Positions 61,601-64,000 of a stretch of DNA of 64,000 nt are shown one piece after another. Source of the stretch: Podarcis raffonei (taxonomy: Eukaryota; Chordata; Lepidosauria; Squamata; Lacertidae); assembly GCF_027172205.1 (NCBI RefSeq), contig NC_070615.1, positions 40,160,501 to 40,224,500 of the forward strand. Reading direction: 5' to 3'. The notes under the pieces are model-generated. The model did not search any database, was not told where the DNA came from, and worked only from the letters and a program-made list of their open reading frames with translations. The position numbers and the translations under genes were made by a program. Within the stretch, counting starts at the first letter, position 1; every line of letters begins with the position of its first letter.

Positions 61601-63450
61601 TCCCAGTGATTTCCATTAAGTTCTATGGAATACAATTTTAAAACCCATGCCACCCCCCAAAATCAGAGTTTTGGAAGTAAGGAAAGTGACTGGAAGATAC
61701 ACTGGAAAATGTGGGACTTCCTTGATGCAGTGTTGCCCAACCACCTCACAACAAAGTAGAATGAACACTCAGCAAACATCATTTAACTTCCCTGCAAACT
61801 CTGTACAAACAAATCAAGGGGAGTGCTCAATAAGCAGGTTGCCCAGTCTTCAGACAGACACCAGTCTGGTAAGTTTATATTCATCCTTGTACCTGGACAT
61901 CATACGGTGGAGACGCCACTCCCATGGAGCCAGGTTTGATTTTCATCCCTTTAACATTCGTACAGATGGCTACCTGTAAGAGCAGAGAGAGAGAAAACAA
62001 AGCCAAATAACATTTGGGAGTTTTCACTAGTTTGGGAGGGTGCTTGAGCAGAAAATATTGCCTAGTCTCCAATCGCCCCCAAAATGTCAGGACCGTCACG
62101 AAAACCCTTAAGCCATCACGGCTTTTCACTTTGTCATGCAGAGTCCTGAATTTCCAAATGCAAGCCTTTACTCCCCCAGCTGCTTCAAAACAAAGACAGA
62201 TAGGAAATATAGATAGACAGAGTTTTTTGTCTAGGAGCAAAAGGGCTACAGAAGTGTATGTGGAAACCAGCCTCCTATACAGAGGCAATTTTTGTGTTTC
62301 ATATTCAGCCCACTGGCATGCGGCCCCTGGAAGTTTTCTCAGAAAAGGCTGGGCTGAAAAGGCCTTCCCCACACTACCCTTGATTTAAAAGTTCTATCAA
62401 CTGCATTGTGGTGAGTTTGCCAGATGCACAGCCATGCCAGAATGAAGATAAACATACTGTTTCTGTTTGTCCATAGCCTTCATAGATATCCACCCCTGTG
62501 TGGGTTTTCCATCGCTGCAACACCTCTGCATTGAGCGGTTCCCCTCCTGTTACACAATGCTCCAGGCTTGGGAATTTGTAGCTAGATAAGAAATGGCGAC
62601 AATTAGTAAACCCACAAGTGAGGCTTGCACCCATGGGTGCCTACAATAATTTTTCAGGGCAGGGGTAGCAGGCAGACAAAGTGAAACTGAAAGCGAGGAA
62701 CAGGCTAATTTTAAAGAGAGAGAGAGAATGTTGCCTGTATGTTTTGTCTCAGGTTCTATGCATTTACTCTTTTTTTAAAAAATGAAAGGTAGGAACCTAG
62801 GGGTTATGATTCACCCAGGGGCAGCAACTGCCCACCCCACCCATGCACACCCATGACTGCAACAAAATGTTGCAGCGGGAAGTGTTCCTGCTCACTCAGC
62901 CATACTCTCCCCAAAACCTCCATGACTGAAAATGGAAACACAGCACTCTCTGAAAAAAAACAACACTATTTATCCTACAGGAAGTTAATGAGCATAGAGA
63001 GCTGCCTTAAACAGAGCTGCCCCACTGGTCCATCTCACTCAGTATTGTTTTCACTGACTGGCAGCAGTTCTCCGGGGTTTCAGACAGGGGTGTCTCCCAG
63101 CCCTACTTGGAGATGCTGGGGATTGGGGCCTTCTGCACGCAAAGCAGATGCTCCACTTCTGAGCTCTGACCCTTCTCCATATACTGGACGGATGCTGCTC
63201 TCTTAGACACACATGCATTTTCACACGCATTTCCTAGATCGGGGACGGGGAATCCCATCAGTCCGAGGGCCACAAACCCTCCCGAGGGCAACAATCTGGA
63301 GGGCACCCATCAGCTCACACAGGGCATTTCCTCTTGCATTTGCTTTTCCAGTTAGTCCAGTGAAAAGTACCTGGCAAGATCCTGCTGCACCAACATACGG
63401 AATCCTGTAGGAGCTGTGCAGAAAGTGGTGATTGGGTATCGGGCAAGAGT
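58601..63450 (-). CDS. ACSM5: ACSM5-like acyl-CoA synthetase, 3' part (gene D)
   Basis: The last eight coding exons of an ACSM gene on the minus strand; exons 1-5 lie right of the window. In transcript order: 63371-63450, 62458-62581, 61893-61973, 61266-61367, 59968-60095, 59779-59878, 58916-59035, 58601-58687. They give 273 aa in frame. Motifs: [29 protein letters not shown], and [10 protein letters not shown] with the catalytic Lys, where AA replaces the usual I/V-S/T pair. [17 protein letters not shown] and the QEWG ending recall human ACSM5, so the symbol is tentative. Intron 12 begins with gcaagt, a GC-AG intron shared with gene A. Neighbour THUMPD1 is transcribed in the same direction, 5.5 kb downstream. 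Confidence 0.88.
60600..61140 (-). mobile_element. tRNA-derived SINE interrupted by an LTR-like element
   Basis: Outer sequence (60600-60707 and 61031-61140) matches the reversed tRNA-SINE seen at 2195-2365 and 62985-63180: CACTGATTGGCAG, TTCTCCAAGGTTTC, then CCAGCCTTACCTAGAGA and GGGGATTGAAC. The insert at 60708-61030 breaks it. Confidence 0.65.
60708..61030 (+). mobile_element. LTR-like insertion in gene D intron 9 (fossil)
   Basis: Starts TGTCACGGCT and ends TTACAAACA. A TATATATAG box lies near 60790 and AATAAAAG near 60907, so it resembles a solo LTR. The flanks are 11-bp direct repeats CTGACAGAGAT (60697-60707, 61031-61041), longer than the usual 4-6 bp, so the class is uncertain. It contains a short GGTT repeat. 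It interrupts a SINE whose halves continue on both sides. Confidence 0.6.
62985..63180 (-). mobile_element. tRNA-derived SINE
   Basis: Reads GAGCTGCCTTAAACAGAG, CACTGACTGGCAGCAGTTCT, CCAGCCCTACTTGGAGATGC and CGCAAAGCAGATGCTCC. It lies in gene D intron 6. Confidence 0.7.
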
Positions 63451-63464
63451 CTAGATAGAGACAA

Positions 63465-64000
63465 TCAAGATCATCAAACCTTTTATTGGCATCACGTACA
63501 AACACCCATAGCAAATCAATACGGAATTACCGCCTTCCCAGTGACACAAAACATTTGTCAAATGAAAGAGGCAAAGCAGTCTAACATTACATCTCTAGGT
63601 CTCCAGGGAGATCAGACATCTGCAATGTGTTTCGACGACAAAAAACCAGATAAAGATATTTAGCTGCTAACTTGGTGAGCTCCTGATTATTCCCCAGTAA
63701 TAGAAAATGTAGGACCTCTAACTCTGGTTTCCATTTGGGGATGCAGAGTTGATCTATTCTAGTAACTGCTGGCGGAGATCAACATATAGTTTACATTTAA
63801 GAACCATATGTGCAAGAGTTTCCACCTGATGATCTTCACATGGGCAAATTCTTTCTCCTTCCGCCATTCCCAAGAACCTTCCCCATAGGAGGTTTGAAGG
63901 ATTTGAATTAAAACCTGGCCGGCGAAAATGCACTTCTTTCTTGAGGATTAAGCAAAAATTCAAGATAATTGTGCTTAATTTCATGTGCCCAAGAAAGTTG
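63465..64000 (-). mobile_element. LINE 3' fragment
   Basis: The minus frame near the window edge encodes LLWGRFLGMAEGERICPC, ETLAHMVLKC and LRQQLLE, a Cys/His pattern common at the C-terminus of LINE ORF2 proteins. The left end TTTTATTGGCATCACG looks like the element's 3' end. A related end is at 8010-8260. It lies in gene D intron 5. Confidence 0.55.

Overview
The window looks like nuclear DNA of a squamate reptile, most likely a lizard. Genes are split into short exons separated by long introns. The repeats are typical of squamates: CR1, L2 and L1-type LINEs, tRNA-derived SINEs with internal A/B-box-like sequences, a SINE with an ACCTTT-type tail that I recognise as Sauria SINE, many short palindromic DNA transposons, and several solo LTRs. 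No prokaryotic features were seen. Species was not determined.

The genes are a tandem array of medium-chain acyl-CoA synthetase (ACSM) genes with THUMPD1 embedded in it. From left to right: gene A, the last four exons of an ACSM gene (+, 444-3756); gene B, a complete 13-exon ACSM gene (+, 7769-21540, 576 aa); gene C, a complete 13-exon ACSM gene that matches ACSM4 best (+, 28240-45881, 580 aa); THUMPD1, four coding exons (-, 49764-53049, 314 aa) with a CpG-rich promoter; and gene D, the last eight exons of an ACSM gene that resembles ACSM5 (-, 58601-63450). Exon lengths and phases are nearly identical among the four ACSM genes, and each spliced model stays in frame, which strongly supports the exon boundaries.

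ACSM enzymes are mitochondrial matrix AMP-forming ligases that activate medium-chain fatty, benzoic and related xenobiotic acids to CoA thioesters. THUMPD1 is an RNA-binding adaptor for NAT10-dependent tRNA cytidine acetylation. Its location next to ACSM genes is the known vertebrate neighbourhood, not evidence of a functional link.

Introns and spacers are mostly mobile-element debris, often nested. A SINE in gene B intron 1 is split by a solo LTR that is itself split by a palindromic MITE. Another solo LTR splits a SINE between B and C. A 2-kb retroposon with a 222-codon ORF, poly(A) end and 13-bp target duplication sits inside a DNA transposon in gene C intron 3. A broken Ty3/gypsy chromovirus fragment lies in gene C intron 2. 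The most unusual host features are a tandem ~89-bp repeat that multiplies the exon 9 5' splice site of gene C, and a GC-AG intron 12 in genes A and D but not in B and C.
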